A DNA stretch of 64,000 nt from Lachnospiraceae bacterium (GTDB taxonomy: Bacteria > Bacillota > Clostridia > Lachnospirales > Lachnospiraceae), in contig CAAFXE010000324.1 in assembly GCA_900766915.1 (NCBI GenBank), positions 14,219 through 78,218 of the forward strand, given 5' to 3'. A program made the translations under genes and the position numbers. Shown here one piece after another: positions 42,073-50,457 of this stretch. Within the stretch, counting starts at the first letter, position 1. Every line of letters starts with the position of its first letter. A model generated the notes under the pieces. The model ran no database searches. It had not been told where the DNA came from and was given only the letters and a program-made list of their open reading frames with translations.

Positions 42073-42939
42073 ATGGAACATTTTCCTATCAGGACAGATT
42101 TGGCACTGGAACTGCGGGAACGCTGTGAGGCGGATCAGGGAGAGCTTCGGGGTGTAGTGGTGGAAGAATATAGAAACGAAAATGGAAATGTGACCATTAC
42201 CAGCGTAAGGATTGAAACGGAAAACGGGGCAAAATCCCTGGGAAAACCAATAGGCACTTATCTGACGATAGAAGCACCGGAGCTTTTGGTTCCGGATGAG
42301 GGAAGCCATCGGGAAATTTCCAGGGTGCTGTCAGAACAGCTGAAAAAACTGATCAGAGAAGAGACAGACTCTGTTCTGGTGGTGGGTCTTGGAAACCGGG
42401 AGGTAACACCGGATGCTTTGGGTCCGGAAGTGGTGGGAAATTTATATATCACCCGTCATATCCTAAGGGAATATGGAGAATATGCATTTCCGGATAAAAA
42501 AGTGGCATCCATCAGCGGAATTGTGCCGGGGGTCATGGCACAGACAGGGATGGAAACGCTGGAGATTATCAGGGGTGTTCTGGAGGAGACGAAGCCCCAG
42601 CTGATTATTGCAATCGATGCATTGGCGGCCAGAAGCATTCGCCGGCTGGGACGAACCATTCAGCTGTCTGACACCGGGATTAATCCGGGATCCGGTGTGG
42701 GAAATCACAGAAAAGGACTCAATGAGGAATCCTTGGGGGTGCCGGTCATCGCGATCGGTGTACCCACGGTCGTAGATGCCGCGACAATTGTCTATGATGT
42801 CTGTCAGGATGTGGATAAGATCCCCGGAGGCATTGCAGGAATGTTTGTAACTCCCAAAAATATTGATGAAACTGTGAAAAATCTAAGCTATACCATCTCA
42901 GAGGCACTGAATATGACCTTTGGATGCAGCATATACTAA
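42073..42939 (+). CDS. gpr: Germination protease GPR
   Basis: A 288-residue aspartic-like protease that degrades small acid-soluble spore proteins at germination. It begins MEHFPIRTDLALELRERCEA; the zymogen is expected to lose a short prosequence ending near RTD-LALE. The core has VLVVGLGNREVTPDALGPEV, HILREYGEYAF, and VIAIGVPTVVDAATIVYD. The ORF extends upstream to 41992, but GGAAGGAG before 42073 and family length favour this ATG. It is followed by spoIIP, as in Bacillus, and shows that the organism makes spores. Confidence 0.95.
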   Translation: MEHFPIRTDLALELRERCEADQGELRGVVVEEYRNENGNVTITSVRIETENGAKSLGKPIGTYLTIEAPELLVPDEGSHREISRVLSEQLKKLIREETDSVLVVGLGNREVTPDALGPEVVGNLYITRHILREYGEYAFPDKKVASISGIVPGVMAQTGMETLEIIRGVLEETKPQLIIAIDALAARSIRRLGRTIQLSDTGINPGSGVGNHRKGLNEESLGVPVIAIGVPTVVDAATIVYDVCQDVDKIPGGIAGMFVTPKNIDETVKNLSYTISEALNMTFGCSIY

Positions 42940-42946
42940 TTAGAAG

Positions 42947-43027
42947 GCAACTGTTTAGAAAAAATCCATTTGCGAAGCAAATTCTGCAAGGATTTTTGCC
43001 TTTTACTGGAACGGAGTGAACAGTAAC
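42947..43027 (+). repeat. Dispersed palindromic repeat, copy 10, with upstream module
   Basis: The core (43002-43027) has TTTACTG/CAGTAAC arms with GAACGGAGTGAA. Upstream is GGCAACTGTTTAGA, then an AAAATCC/GGATTTT stem enclosing the ATTTGC-GAA-GCAAAT mini-hairpin. This is the most complete composite copy, between gpr and spoIIP. Confidence 0.75.
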
Positions 43028-43055
43028 AAAGAAAGCTGGTTGGTGGGAGTGTATC

Positions 43056-44144
43056 ATGAGGAGAATGGGAAAAATTGCAATGTATGCTGTGGCTTTGCTG
43101 CTGGTTTTATGCATCTGCAAACGCATTTCCATCACCAGGCTTGCTGTGGAATTTATGTTTCCTAATTTAATGGAAATGGCCACGTGGGGAGGGGAAAATC
43201 TGCCTGTGACACCCAAAGAGGAAACAGTTCTGGAAACAGAGGGAAGTGGCAGCATTGCAGGTGTTCCCTGGTCAGAAGCTTTCCGGGAACAGATGGGAGA
43301 AGAAAATCAGTTGTCCTTTGAAACATTGCTGGAGGAGGAAGAGACCAGTCAGGCAAAGCAGCCTGAGGAGGTACTGGAGGTTGCCTACAGTAAGGAGCAG
43401 CTTCAGGATTACGAGTTTTTGATGGGCAGGCTTTATAATGTGGACAGCAGCACCAGGATCACATCCGGGCAGCTCAATGTGGATCAACTGTTGTCGTATG
43501 ACTTTCATGTCGACAAGGAAACTAAGGGACCGCAGATTCTGATTTATCATACCCATTCTCAGGAAGCCTTTGCAGACAGTGTGCCCGGAGATGAAAGTAC
43601 CACCATTGTGGGTATGGGCTCCTATCTGACCACACTATTGCAGCAGCAGGGATTTTCCGTCCTTCATCATAAGGAAATCTTTGACATGAAAGACGGGGAG
43701 ATTGACAGAAATAAGGCTTATACGAGAGCAGAACCGGTAATTTCCAAAATTCTTGAAGAAAATCCGGACATTCAGATCGTCATTGACCTTCACAGAGATG
43801 GAGTGGGAGAAAATGTTCACCTGGTAAAGGAAATTGACGGAAAGCCCACTGCTCAGATCATGTTTTTTAACGGTATGAGTTACTCGGCAAAAAACGGTTC
43901 CATCAGTTATCTTCCAAACCCTTACATAGAAAATAATCTGGCTTTGACCCTGCAGATGAAACTGGCAAGCGACAGTCTGGTGCCGGGCTTTGCCAGAAAG
44001 GTATATTTAAAGAGCTTAAGATTTAACCTTCACCTGCATCCGGGGGCTATGCTTATCGAAGCAGGCGCTCAGACCAATACGGTGGAAGAAATGCGAAACG
44101 CCATGGAAGTGCTTGCACGGGTTCTTAGCGATGTGCTATACTAA
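43056..44144 (+). CDS. spoIIP: Stage II sporulation protein P
   Basis: A 362-residue peptidoglycan hydrolase (endopeptidase and amidase) that acts with SpoIID and SpoIIM during engulfment. One N-terminal membrane helix (about 7-22, IAMYAVALLLVLCICK) is followed by an acidic linker and the catalytic domain: ILIYHTHSQEAF, with zinc-ligand His, DLHRDGVGEN, and NLALTLQMKLASDS, then HPGAMLIEAGAQTNTVEEMR. The length fits. GGGAG precedes the ATG. It lies 116 bases after gpr, with a repeat element between. Confidence 0.94.
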   Translation: MRRMGKIAMYAVALLLVLCICKRISITRLAVEFMFPNLMEMATWGGENLPVTPKEETVLETEGSGSIAGVPWSEAFREQMGEENQLSFETLLEEEETSQAKQPEEVLEVAYSKEQLQDYEFLMGRLYNVDSSTRITSGQLNVDQLLSYDFHVDKETKGPQILIYHTHSQEAFADSVPGDESTTIVGMGSYLTTLLQQQGFSVLHHKEIFDMKDGEIDRNKAYTRAEPVISKILEENPDIQIVIDLHRDGVGENVHLVKEIDGKPTAQIMFFNGMSYSAKNGSISYLPNPYIENNLALTLQMKLASDSLVPGFARKVYLKSLRFNLHLHPGAMLIEAGAQTNTVEEMRNAMEVLARVLSDVLY

Positions 44145-44156
44145 TAATCACTTATG

Positions 44157-44182
44157 GTTACCGGAACGGAGTGAACAGTAAC
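44157..44182 (+). repeat. Dispersed palindromic repeat, copy 11
   Basis: GTTACCG and CAGTAAC arms flank GAACGGAGTGAA. It lies between spoIIP and lepA. Confidence 0.65.
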
Positions 44183-44212
44183 CACAGGGAAGGAAACTTA
44201 GGAGGAAGTTGA

Positions 44213-46027
44213 ATGGCAAAGATAGATCAGAGTAAAATCAGAAATTTTTGTATCATTGCACATATAGATCATGGAAAATCCACACTGGCAGATCGTTTGA
44301 TTGAAAAAACAGGTCTTTTAACCAGTCGTGAGATGCAGGAACAGGTCCTTGACAATATGGATCTTGAAAGAGAACGTGGAATTACCATTAAAGCCCAGAC
44401 AGTGCGTACTGTCTATAAAGCAGAGGACGGAGAGGAATATATTTTCAATCTCATTGATACTCCGGGACATGTAGACTTTAACTATGAGGTTTCCAGAGCA
44501 TTGGCGGCTTGCGATGGAGCAATTCTGGTAGTAGATGCCGCACAGGGAATTGAAGCTCAGACACTGGCAAATGTTTATCTTGCACTGGATCATGATCTGG
44601 ACGTATTTCCTGTGATCAATAAGATCGACCTTCCAAGTGCAGAGCCTCAGCGTGTCATTGACGAGATCGAAGATGTCATCGGGCTGGAAGCACAGGATGC
44701 ACCTCAGATTTCCGCAAAAACAGGATTAAACATTGAACAGGTATTAGAGGCTGTGGTTCAGAAGATTCCCGCACCGACGGGTGATCCAAATGCTCCTCTT
44801 CAGGCTCTGATCTTTGACTCTTTATATGATTCCTACAAAGGTGTGATCATTTTTTGCCGTATCAAGGAAGGTACGGTCAGAAAAGGAACCCCCATTAAGA
44901 TGATGGCCACAGGTGCCACGGCAGATGTGGTAGAAGTAGGATATTTTGGTGCAGGGCAGTTCATCCCCTGTGACGAGCTTTCCGCAGGAATGGTAGGCTA
45001 CATCACTGCCAGCATTAAAAATGTGAAGGATACCCGTGTGGGTGATACGGTAACCAACAGGGATAACCCCTGTGCACAGCCGTTACCGGGGTACAAAAAA
45101 GTACTTCCCATGGTGTACTGTGGTATGTACCCGGCAGACGGTGCAAAGTATCCGGATTTGCGGGATGCATTGGAAAAGCTTCAGTTAAACGATGCGGCAC
45201 TGCAGTTTGAGCCGGAGACCTCTCTTGCACTGGGCTTTGGATTCCGCTGTGGCTTCTTAGGACTTCTTCATTTGGAGATCATTCAGGAACGTCTGGAGAG
45301 AGAATATAATCTGGACCTTGTGACAACTGCACCGGGTGTTATTTATCATGTAAAGAAGACAGACGGAACACTCATTGAACTGACCAATCCATCCAATTTA
45401 CCGGATCCATCAGAGATCGAATATATGGAAGAACCGATGGTAACGGCGGAGATCATGGTAACGACAGAATTTATCGGTTCCATTATGGAGCTTTGCCAGG
45501 AAAGACGAGGCGTTTACCTGGGTATGGAGTATATGGAGACAAGCCGTGCTCTTCTCAAGTATGAATTGCCGCTCAATGAGATCATTTACGATTTCTTTGA
45601 TGCTCTAAAGTCCCGCTCCAGAGGTTATGCGTCCTTTGACTATGACCTGAAGGGATATGTGCAGTCAGAGCTTGTGAAGCTGGATATTCTGGTGAACAGA
45701 GAAGAGGTGGATGCGCTTTCCTTTATCGTACACAAGGATTCAGCCTACGAAAGAGGACGGAAAATGTGTGAGAAATTAAAGGAAGAGATTCCAAGACACC
45801 TGTTTGAGATCCCGATCCAGGCAGCAGTGGGAGGAAAGATCATTGCCAGAGAAACAGTCAAAGCCATGCGTAAGGACGTGCTGGCAAAATGTTACGGCGG
45901 TGATATTACCCGTAAGAGAAAGCTTCTGGAAAAACAGAAGGAAGGTAAAAAGAGAATGCGTCAGATCGGAAATGTAGAAATTCCGCAGCAGGCATTTATG
46001 AGTGTATTAAAACTGGATGAAAATTAA
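44213..46027 (+). CDS. lepA: Elongation factor 4 (LepA)
   Basis: A 604-residue ribosome-associated GTPase. G motifs: AHIDHGKSTLADRL (G1), GITIKAQTV (G2), DTPGHVDF (G3), NKIDLP (G4) and SAKTG (G5). The domain order matches EF-G without domain IV but with the LepA-specific C-terminal domain (GKIIARETVKAMRKDVLAKC, GGDITRKRKLLEKQKEGKKR). AGGAGG precedes the ATG. It sits downstream of gpr-spoIIP, the same order as in Bacillus and many Clostridia. Confidence 0.97.
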   Translation: MAKIDQSKIRNFCIIAHIDHGKSTLADRLIEKTGLLTSREMQEQVLDNMDLERERGITIKAQTVRTVYKAEDGEEYIFNLIDTPGHVDFNYEVSRALAACDGAILVVDAAQGIEAQTLANVYLALDHDLDVFPVINKIDLPSAEPQRVIDEIEDVIGLEAQDAPQISAKTGLNIEQVLEAVVQKIPAPTGDPNAPLQALIFDSLYDSYKGVIIFCRIKEGTVRKGTPIKMMATGATADVVEVGYFGAGQFIPCDELSAGMVGYITASIKNVKDTRVGDTVTNRDNPCAQPLPGYKKVLPMVYCGMYPADGAKYPDLRDALEKLQLNDAALQFEPETSLALGFGFRCGFLGLLHLEIIQERLEREYNLDLVTTAPGVIYHVKKTDGTLIELTNPSNLPDPSEIEYMEEPMVTAEIMVTTEFIGSIMELCQERRGVYLGMEYMETSRALLKYELPLNEIIYDFFDALKSRSRGYASFDYDLKGYVQSELVKLDILVNREEVDALSFIVHKDSAYERGRKMCEKLKEEIPRHLFEIPIQAAVGGKIIARETVKAMRKDVLAKCYGGDITRKRKLLEKQKEGKKRMRQIGNVEIPQQAFMSVLKLDEN

Positions 46028-46032
46028 AAAAT

Positions 46033-46062
46033 TGACCGGCAGCCTGTGGTTGTCGGTCATGT
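46033..46062 (+). terminator. Hairpin after lepA
   Basis: TGACCGGCA pairs with TGTCGGTCA with one G-T pair; the T-tail is weak. Confidence 0.5.
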
Positions 46063-46185
46063 TGTTATGTTTTGTTATTGTATAAAATGTGTGGTTTATA
46101 CAAATAATCTGTTTTATGATAATGTATCCGAGGTGGTTGTGTATCTGTCCTCCGGTTACGAAAAAGCAAAGAAGGCATAGATTTT

Positions 46186-46764
46186 ATGATAAAAAAAGAT
46201 TACAGCAAGCTTGGGACACTGTTTCGCTCCATGTTCATGCTCAGTGCATGTACCTTTGGCGGGGGCTTCGTCATTGTGTCCCTGATGAAAAAGAAATTTG
46301 TAGAGGAACTAAAATGGCTGGAGGAGGATGAGATGCTGGATGTCACCGCCATTACCCAGTCAGCACCGGGACCATTGCCGGTCAATGCTTCCGTGATCAT
46401 CGGTTACCGCATGGCAGGAGTTTTGGGTTCCCTGACTGCAATTTTAGGAACCATTCTTCCCCCGATGATCATCATTTCAATCATATCGCTGTTTTATGAG
46501 CAGTTTCGAAGCAATCCATACATTGCCGTGGCACTGCAGGTCATGAGAGCCGGGGTTGCTGCGGTCATTTTCGACGTGGTGATCAATCTGGCAGGGAATG
46601 TTTTGAAAACGAGAAGAGCGCTGTATATTGCCATGATGGTCATTGCATTTATTGCTACGTATTTTCTGGGTGTCAGTGCCATGGTTGTTATCTTTACCTG
46701 TTTAGGAATCGGACTGGCAGATCTGGCAGTCAGCCTTTATAAAAAGAAAAAGGGGGCAGTGTAA
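46186..46764 (+). CDS. Chromate transporter family protein, first half-size subunit
   Basis: A 192-residue membrane protein of the CHR family in its short, single-domain form. It has the signature GGGFVIVSLMKKKFVEE, then TQSAPGPLPVNASVIIGYRM and four to five helices. Short CHR proteins occur in tandem pairs that act together, and the partner starts one base after this stop. Family members export chromate, but in gut Clostridia the physiological anion is uncertain. The ribosome site AAGAAGG is modest. Confidence 0.88.
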   Translation: MIKKDYSKLGTLFRSMFMLSACTFGGGFVIVSLMKKKFVEELKWLEEDEMLDVTAITQSAPGPLPVNASVIIGYRMAGVLGSLTAILGTILPPMIIISIISLFYEQFRSNPYIAVALQVMRAGVAAVIFDVVINLAGNVLKTRRALYIAMMVIAFIATYFLGVSAMVVIFTCLGIGLADLAVSLYKKKKGAV

Positions 46765-46765
46765 C

Positions 46766-47338
46766 ATGTTGCTGTTGAAATTGTTCTTTGCATTCATATG
46801 GGTTGGGCTCTTTAGCGTAGGAGGAGGCTATGCTGCCATTCCGCTGATTCAGGAGCAGATTGTGAACATTCACAGACTCATGACTATGGAAGAGTTTTCT
46901 GATCTGATCACGGTGGCAGAGATGACGCCGGGACCTATTTCTATTAATTCCGCAACCTTTGTAGGGATGCGTCTGTCCGGAGTTCAGGGTGTACTACTTT
47001 GCACTATCGGGTGCATCATACCTTCCTTTTGTATCTGCCTGACTCTGGCACATTTCTACTATAAATACCGTACAGTCAGCGGGGTACAGGTTGTTCTGGG
47101 AGCCCTAAGACCGGCAGTGGTGGCATTGATCGGCTCCGCAGGTGCTTCTATTCTTATGCTGGGATTGTTTCGGTCAGAGCTACAGGATGTGGTTTTGAGT
47201 AATTTCAGGCTTGTGGAAGCAGGGATTTTTGTGGCAGCCCTGTGGATTTTAAGAAAGTATAAAACAAGTGCTGTTCTCATTATTTTGGGAAGCGGTGTGA
47301 TTGGGACAGTGATTTATGCCCTGATGGGGGCTGTTTAG
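46766..47338 (+). CDS. Chromate transporter family protein, second half-size subunit
   Basis: A 190-residue partner of the preceding gene. It has the same layout: VGGGYAAIPLIQEQIVNIHR, AEMTPGPISINSATFVGMRL, then a hydrophobic C-terminal half with four helices. AGGGGG lies within the end of the first gene, so the pair is translationally coupled. It ends in a clear terminator. The pair replaces one full-length ChrA. Confidence 0.88.
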   Translation: MLLLKLFFAFIWVGLFSVGGGYAAIPLIQEQIVNIHRLMTMEEFSDLITVAEMTPGPISINSATFVGMRLSGVQGVLLCTIGCIIPSFCICLTLAHFYYKYRTVSGVQVVLGALRPAVVALIGSAGASILMLGLFRSELQDVVLSNFRLVEAGIFVAALWILRKYKTSAVLIILGSGVIGTVIYALMGAV

Positions 47339-47369
47339 GGCTGACAGCTTTTTGCTTGTCAGCCCTTTA
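47338..47369 (+). terminator. Terminator after chromate transporter pair
   Basis: GGGCTGACA pairs with TGTCAGCCC, followed by TTTAAT. Confidence 0.75.
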
Positions 47370-47441
47370 ATCACCGGTTAGTAATTTCATTCTTTAAGAT
47401 TTTTCACGCAAATATCAGGCGTGTTCAATAGATTGTTCGAT

Positions 47442-48398
47442 TTATCGGAGCTGATAGACAATATCCTTCAGATCTTTAGCAATGTCCTCAGCAGACTTAA
47501 CATTTTTTAAATCAATCCTTAATTCTCCCCTTGGTGTTTGAATTGACAGAGATGAATGAAGCATAGAAGGAACCATTTGAATGGCTCCTATTTCGCGGAT
47601 TGGGAAATATTCTGTGGAATAATGAGTCAGCCACATTCCCTTTCGGATCTCCTGACCTGCAATGACGAGTCTGTCTTTTGTGACTGCAAGTGCTACATGC
47701 CACATCATTTGTAATTCGTTGATGGAGAAACTGTCTGCTGTAGCAGCGAAGATGACTTGCTCGTTATCAGCTAAACTCTTTTCGATCACGGAAAATGCCT
47801 TTTTATAGTGTTTTAACTGAATGTCCTGATATTTCTCTGCATATTGTATCATTTCCTGCTTTGTTTTCATTTTGCCCCTCCGTTTGCTTTTCAATAATTG
47901 TTGTATTTCTGTTGTTGTCATCATGTTGTCATGTCTATTATGATAAAATCCTATAAATGCAAGGAAAATTCCGGTAACGGTTAAAAAATATGTCAGAAAA
48001 TGTTCTGTGCCTGCTTTGAATATCAATGATAAAAAAGAAAACTGCTTATGGAGTATCACAATCATAAAACAGCATATAGCTGCTGAAAAACAACGACTGA
48101 TGGTTTTTGATTTTTTCAGCTTATCTTTCATCACCAAATCTATAATCATTTCAATAGTTTCATTTTCTTTTGGACGTTCTTCTTTGGTCATGCGTCTGCC
48201 ATTCAAAAGTTCTGAAATGCTGACCTCCAATTCCTCTGAAATAGTTTGTAATAGGGACAGATCAGGCATACAGTAACCGTTTTCCCATCTGGAAACACTC
48301 CTGTCATTGACTCCTAATAGTTCAGCAAACTGCTTCTGGGTCAGTTTTTTCTCTTTTCGTAATAATGCCATAAATTTTCCAATATTTTGCTGATTCAT
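47442..48398 (-). CDS. Membrane-bound XRE regulator with C-terminal PH-like domain
   Basis: A 318-residue protein. Residues about 5-65 are a Cro/CI helix-turn-helix (LTQKQFAELLGVNDRSVSRW, ENGYCMPDLSLLQTISEELE); two hydrophobic helices follow (about 100-120 and 130-150); residues about 205-318 resemble a bacterial PH (YokE-like) domain (ADNEQVIFAATADSF, VALAVTKDRLVIAGQE, IREIGAIQMVP, SIQTPRGELRIDLKNV). The ORF opens 33 codons earlier, but AAAGGAG lies seven bases before the ATG at 48398. A membrane-tethered DNA-binding protein is an unusual design. A decayed copy of the PH-domain coding sequence is at about 50029-50063. Confidence 0.8.
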   Translation of the reverse strand: MNQQNIGKFMALLRKEKKLTQKQFAELLGVNDRSVSRWENGYCMPDLSLLQTISEELEVSISELLNGRRMTKEERPKENETIEMIIDLVMKDKLKKSKTISRCFSAAICCFMIVILHKQFSFLSLIFKAGTEHFLTYFLTVTGIFLAFIGFYHNRHDNMMTTTEIQQLLKSKRRGKMKTKQEMIQYAEKYQDIQLKHYKKAFSVIEKSLADNEQVIFAATADSFSINELQMMWHVALAVTKDRLVIAGQEIRKGMWLTHYSTEYFPIREIGAIQMVPSMLHSSLSIQTPRGELRIDLKNVKSAEDIAKDLKDIVYQLR

Positions 48399-48533
48399 AA
48401 TCATTCTCCTTTCATGAACAATTTTACCACAAAGATTGTTACTTTTTCCTCCTTCCGGTAAAACCATATCATAATCATACGGAAATACACACGACACAAA
48501 ACGAGAATTTAGGATTAGAGTGGAAGAACACCG

Positions 48534-48570
48534 AACAGCCGGACTTTTTTAGGTTGTCGGCTGTTATTTT
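48534..48570. terminator. Terminator-like hairpin between divergent genes
   Basis: AACAGCCG pairs with CGGCTGTT over eight bases, followed by ATTTT. It overlaps the -35 of the next gene's promoter and no plus-strand gene precedes it, so its role is unclear. Confidence 0.4.
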
Positions 48571-48583
48571 ACTATGTTATACT
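48554..48583 (+). promoter_or_regulatory. Promoter of the 206-residue membrane protein
   Basis: TTGTCG and TATACT are 18 bases apart, about 45 bases before the ATG. Confidence 0.55.
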
Positions 48584-48627
48584 AAATAAAATTCTTTGTG
48601 TGATATGTGGGAGGGGATCAGTAACTT

Positions 48628-49248
48628 ATGGCATTTGTATTAGGTTTGGCACTTATAGCATTAATTCTTTTGGTTGCTGTCATAATGGTGATTTTGACAC
48701 TGAATAAGCGGAATATCATTAGAGCAGTGACTGGAAACAGTACGACGTCTATACATGTGATTTTACCTCTCATTGGCATCCTTCTGTTCGTACTTGTTCT
48801 TTATGCAGTGTTTTGTTTTTTATCTGCTGCAAATACTTCGCATGGCTCCGTGGGAGTAACTTCCCTACCATTGGATGAATATTTGCAGGAAGTGGATACC
48901 CCGCAAATCCGGGAGTGGCTTGACGAAAATGTGAACGATGAGAAAAAAGCATATATTTTAAAGCATAGAGAAGATTTGCAGGACAATGTGAAAGTTAACT
49001 ATCTAATCTATCTTCCCTATGATATAGACAACAGGAGAATTTCTGTGGACCAATCAACAAATTTGTTTGGGGAGACAGTAACACTGAGTTTTGAAAAAAC
49101 AGATCAGGACATGGGCAGGATTGCTGTTTTGGTTACCTATGAAGGAGACAACCATGTAAAACTCAAGATTAATTATGACGGACATGAGATGGAATACATA
49201 GTTTCAGAAGTGGATTATCCATTGGAACTACCCTTAATATATAAATGA
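48628..49248 (+). CDS. Hypothetical membrane protein, 206 residues
   Basis: I recognise no family. Two membrane helices (about residues 3-25, LGLALIALILLVAVIMVILT, and 42-66) are followed by an extracytoplasmic domain of about 135 residues with alternating hydrophilic strands (IREWLDENVNDEKKAYILKH, KVNYLIYLPYDIDNRRIS, HVKLKINYDGHEMEYIVSE). GGGAGGGG precedes the ATG. It is a single gene with its own promoter and a terminator, divergent from the XRE/PH protein. Confidence 0.75.
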   Translation: MAFVLGLALIALILLVAVIMVILTLNKRNIIRAVTGNSTTSIHVILPLIGILLFVLVLYAVFCFLSAANTSHGSVGVTSLPLDEYLQEVDTPQIREWLDENVNDEKKAYILKHREDLQDNVKVNYLIYLPYDIDNRRISVDQSTNLFGETVTLSFEKTDQDMGRIAVLVTYEGDNHVKLKINYDGHEMEYIVSEVDYPLELPLIYK

Positions 49249-49320
49249 AAGGTATATAAATGAAATTTAAATTCGGATGTTTATGGGGAAAAATACATTG
49301 CTGAATTGAAGAGACATCAT

Positions 49321-49348
49321 AAAAGGCAGTCCATGGGGCTGCCTTTTA
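49321..49348. terminator. Bidirectional terminator
   Basis: AAAAGGCAG pairs with CTGCCTTTT; it serves the two convergent hypothetical genes. Confidence 0.8.
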
Positions 49349-49378
49349 TCGAATAAAAAATAAAAGATTTTTTAGGAT

Positions 49379-49906
49379 TTATTCGCGGTATTTTATTTTT
49401 TCGTATGCTTCATCTACAAGAGAAGGGTCATAATGATAGCTGTTTATTTTGTCCATGTAATTATCAAAAAATTTGTTAACTTCGTCTTTTGTAATATTCA
49501 AATGAATGATTACATGACCTGTAGCCGGATCTTTCGATAAGATGCTGAACATTTCTAACTGGTTGGTATAATACTCCACATCACTTAAGTAGGGAACACC
49601 ATGTTTAGCTTCAAGCTCATTAAACAATTCTTCCAAAGTAAGTGCGGGATGATTCAGATACTCCTGAATCACATAAAGATGATGTTTGTTGAACTCTCCT
49701 AACTGATCTACAAGATAAAGATAGTCTTTGAATGACAGCAGAGGGTGGCTGTAGGTATCTGCATATTTCTGATAACGTGACAACTGCATTCTATATATTG
49801 CCAGTTCGTTTAGTTCATTATATTCTTTGATTTTAGCCATGATATTTTTATTAAAATCTTCAATGTCATGATCTAAATATTCCTGATCGAATAGTTTATC
49901 ACTCAT
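49379..49906 (-). CDS. Hypothetical protein, 175 residues
   Basis: I recognise no family. The protein is acidic, helical and Tyr-rich, without signal or membrane helix (FNKNIMAKIKEYNELNELAI, YRMQLSRYQKYADTYSHPLL, HPALTLEELFNELEAKHGVP). Two ATGs are six bases apart; the second, at 49906, is eight bases from AAGGAG and is chosen. It lies alone in the accessory stretch between the membrane protein and a toxin-antitoxin pair. Confidence 0.7.
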   Translation of the reverse strand: MSDKLFDQEYLDHDIEDFNKNIMAKIKEYNELNELAIYRMQLSRYQKYADTYSHPLLSFKDYLYLVDQLGEFNKHHLYVIQEYLNHPALTLEELFNELEAKHGVPYLSDVEYYTNQLEMFSILSKDPATGHVIIHLNITKDEVNKFFDNYMDKINSYHYDPSLVDEAYEKIKYRE

Positions 49907-50028
49907 GGGCATATCTCCTTATTATAAAACGTCATAGTATCATCCGAATTTATTTTGATGGTTCTTTAAGAAGATGTCAAGCAACATAAAAAGAAATTAT
50001 CGGTTTATAGAAAATAATCTCTATATCA

Positions 50029-50063
50029 ATCCGTAATTCTCCCCTGATGTTTGAACACCAATA
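50029..50063 (-). pseudogene. Remnant of a PH-domain coding sequence
   Basis: About 33 bases match the C-terminal coding sequence of the XRE/PH gene near 47508-47542 (shared ATCAATCC, TAATTCTCCCC and TGTTTGAA blocks) with two or three substitutions and a one-base deletion that breaks the frame. No other part of the gene is seen, so it looks like a decayed duplicate or recombination scar. Confidence 0.55.
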
Positions 50064-50070
50064 TAAATAA

Positions 50071-50112
50071 GCCAGAGCGGATAATTATATTGCGAATCAT
50101 CCCTACTCTGGC
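50071..50112 (-). terminator. Hairpin after the RelE-type toxin gene
   Basis: GCCAGAG pairs with CTCTGGC around a long loop, just past the toxin stop on the minus strand. The T-tail is poor. Confidence 0.45.
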
Positions 50113-50121
50113 CCATTTCAT

Positions 50122-50457
50122 TTATTTAATATTTAATGTATCTGCGAAGACATTTTCATAATCTTGAAGCTGATGATAAATTGCTTCTACATAAGCGTTT
50201 GTCCCCTCTACACGATACAACATCGTATATCGGTGTTGCTCGAAATGAATAGCATGATACCCCATATCCCTTAATTGTGGGTGACGACAGAATTGCAAAC
50301 TTCCTGCTACATTAGATAACCTGTCTCGTGTTTTTTTCGCATCCTGCCATACATTATATGCCGCATCTTCATTCAACAAAGTATATTGAATATAATCAAT
50401 ATAACTTTCCAGTTGAGCTAATGCCTTTGGTGAGATAATTACATTATACAAATCCAT
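50122..50457 (-). CDS. RelE/ParE-family toxin
   Basis: A 111-residue toxin of the RelE/ParE superfamily, whose members cleave ribosome-bound mRNA or poison gyrase. It has the typical opening YNVIISPKALAQLESYIDYI, the central helix-turn LSNVAGSLQFCRHPQLRDMG, and the C-terminal strand HRYTMLYRVEGTNAYVEAIY with HQLQDYE. The ORF opens 18 bases earlier; the ATG at 50457 has AGGAAAC just upstream and starts where the family does. It overlaps the antitoxin gene by 14 bases. Confidence 0.85.
   Translation of the reverse strand: MDLYNVIISPKALAQLESYIDYIQYTLLNEDAAYNVWQDAKKTRDRLSNVAGSLQFCRHPQLRDMGYHAIHFEQHRYTMLYRVEGTNAYVEAIYHQLQDYENVFADTLNIK

Noticed and set aside
46089..46331. 80-residue frame overlapping the first chromate transporter gene
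   Set aside because: No ribosome site and out of frame with a well-supported gene.
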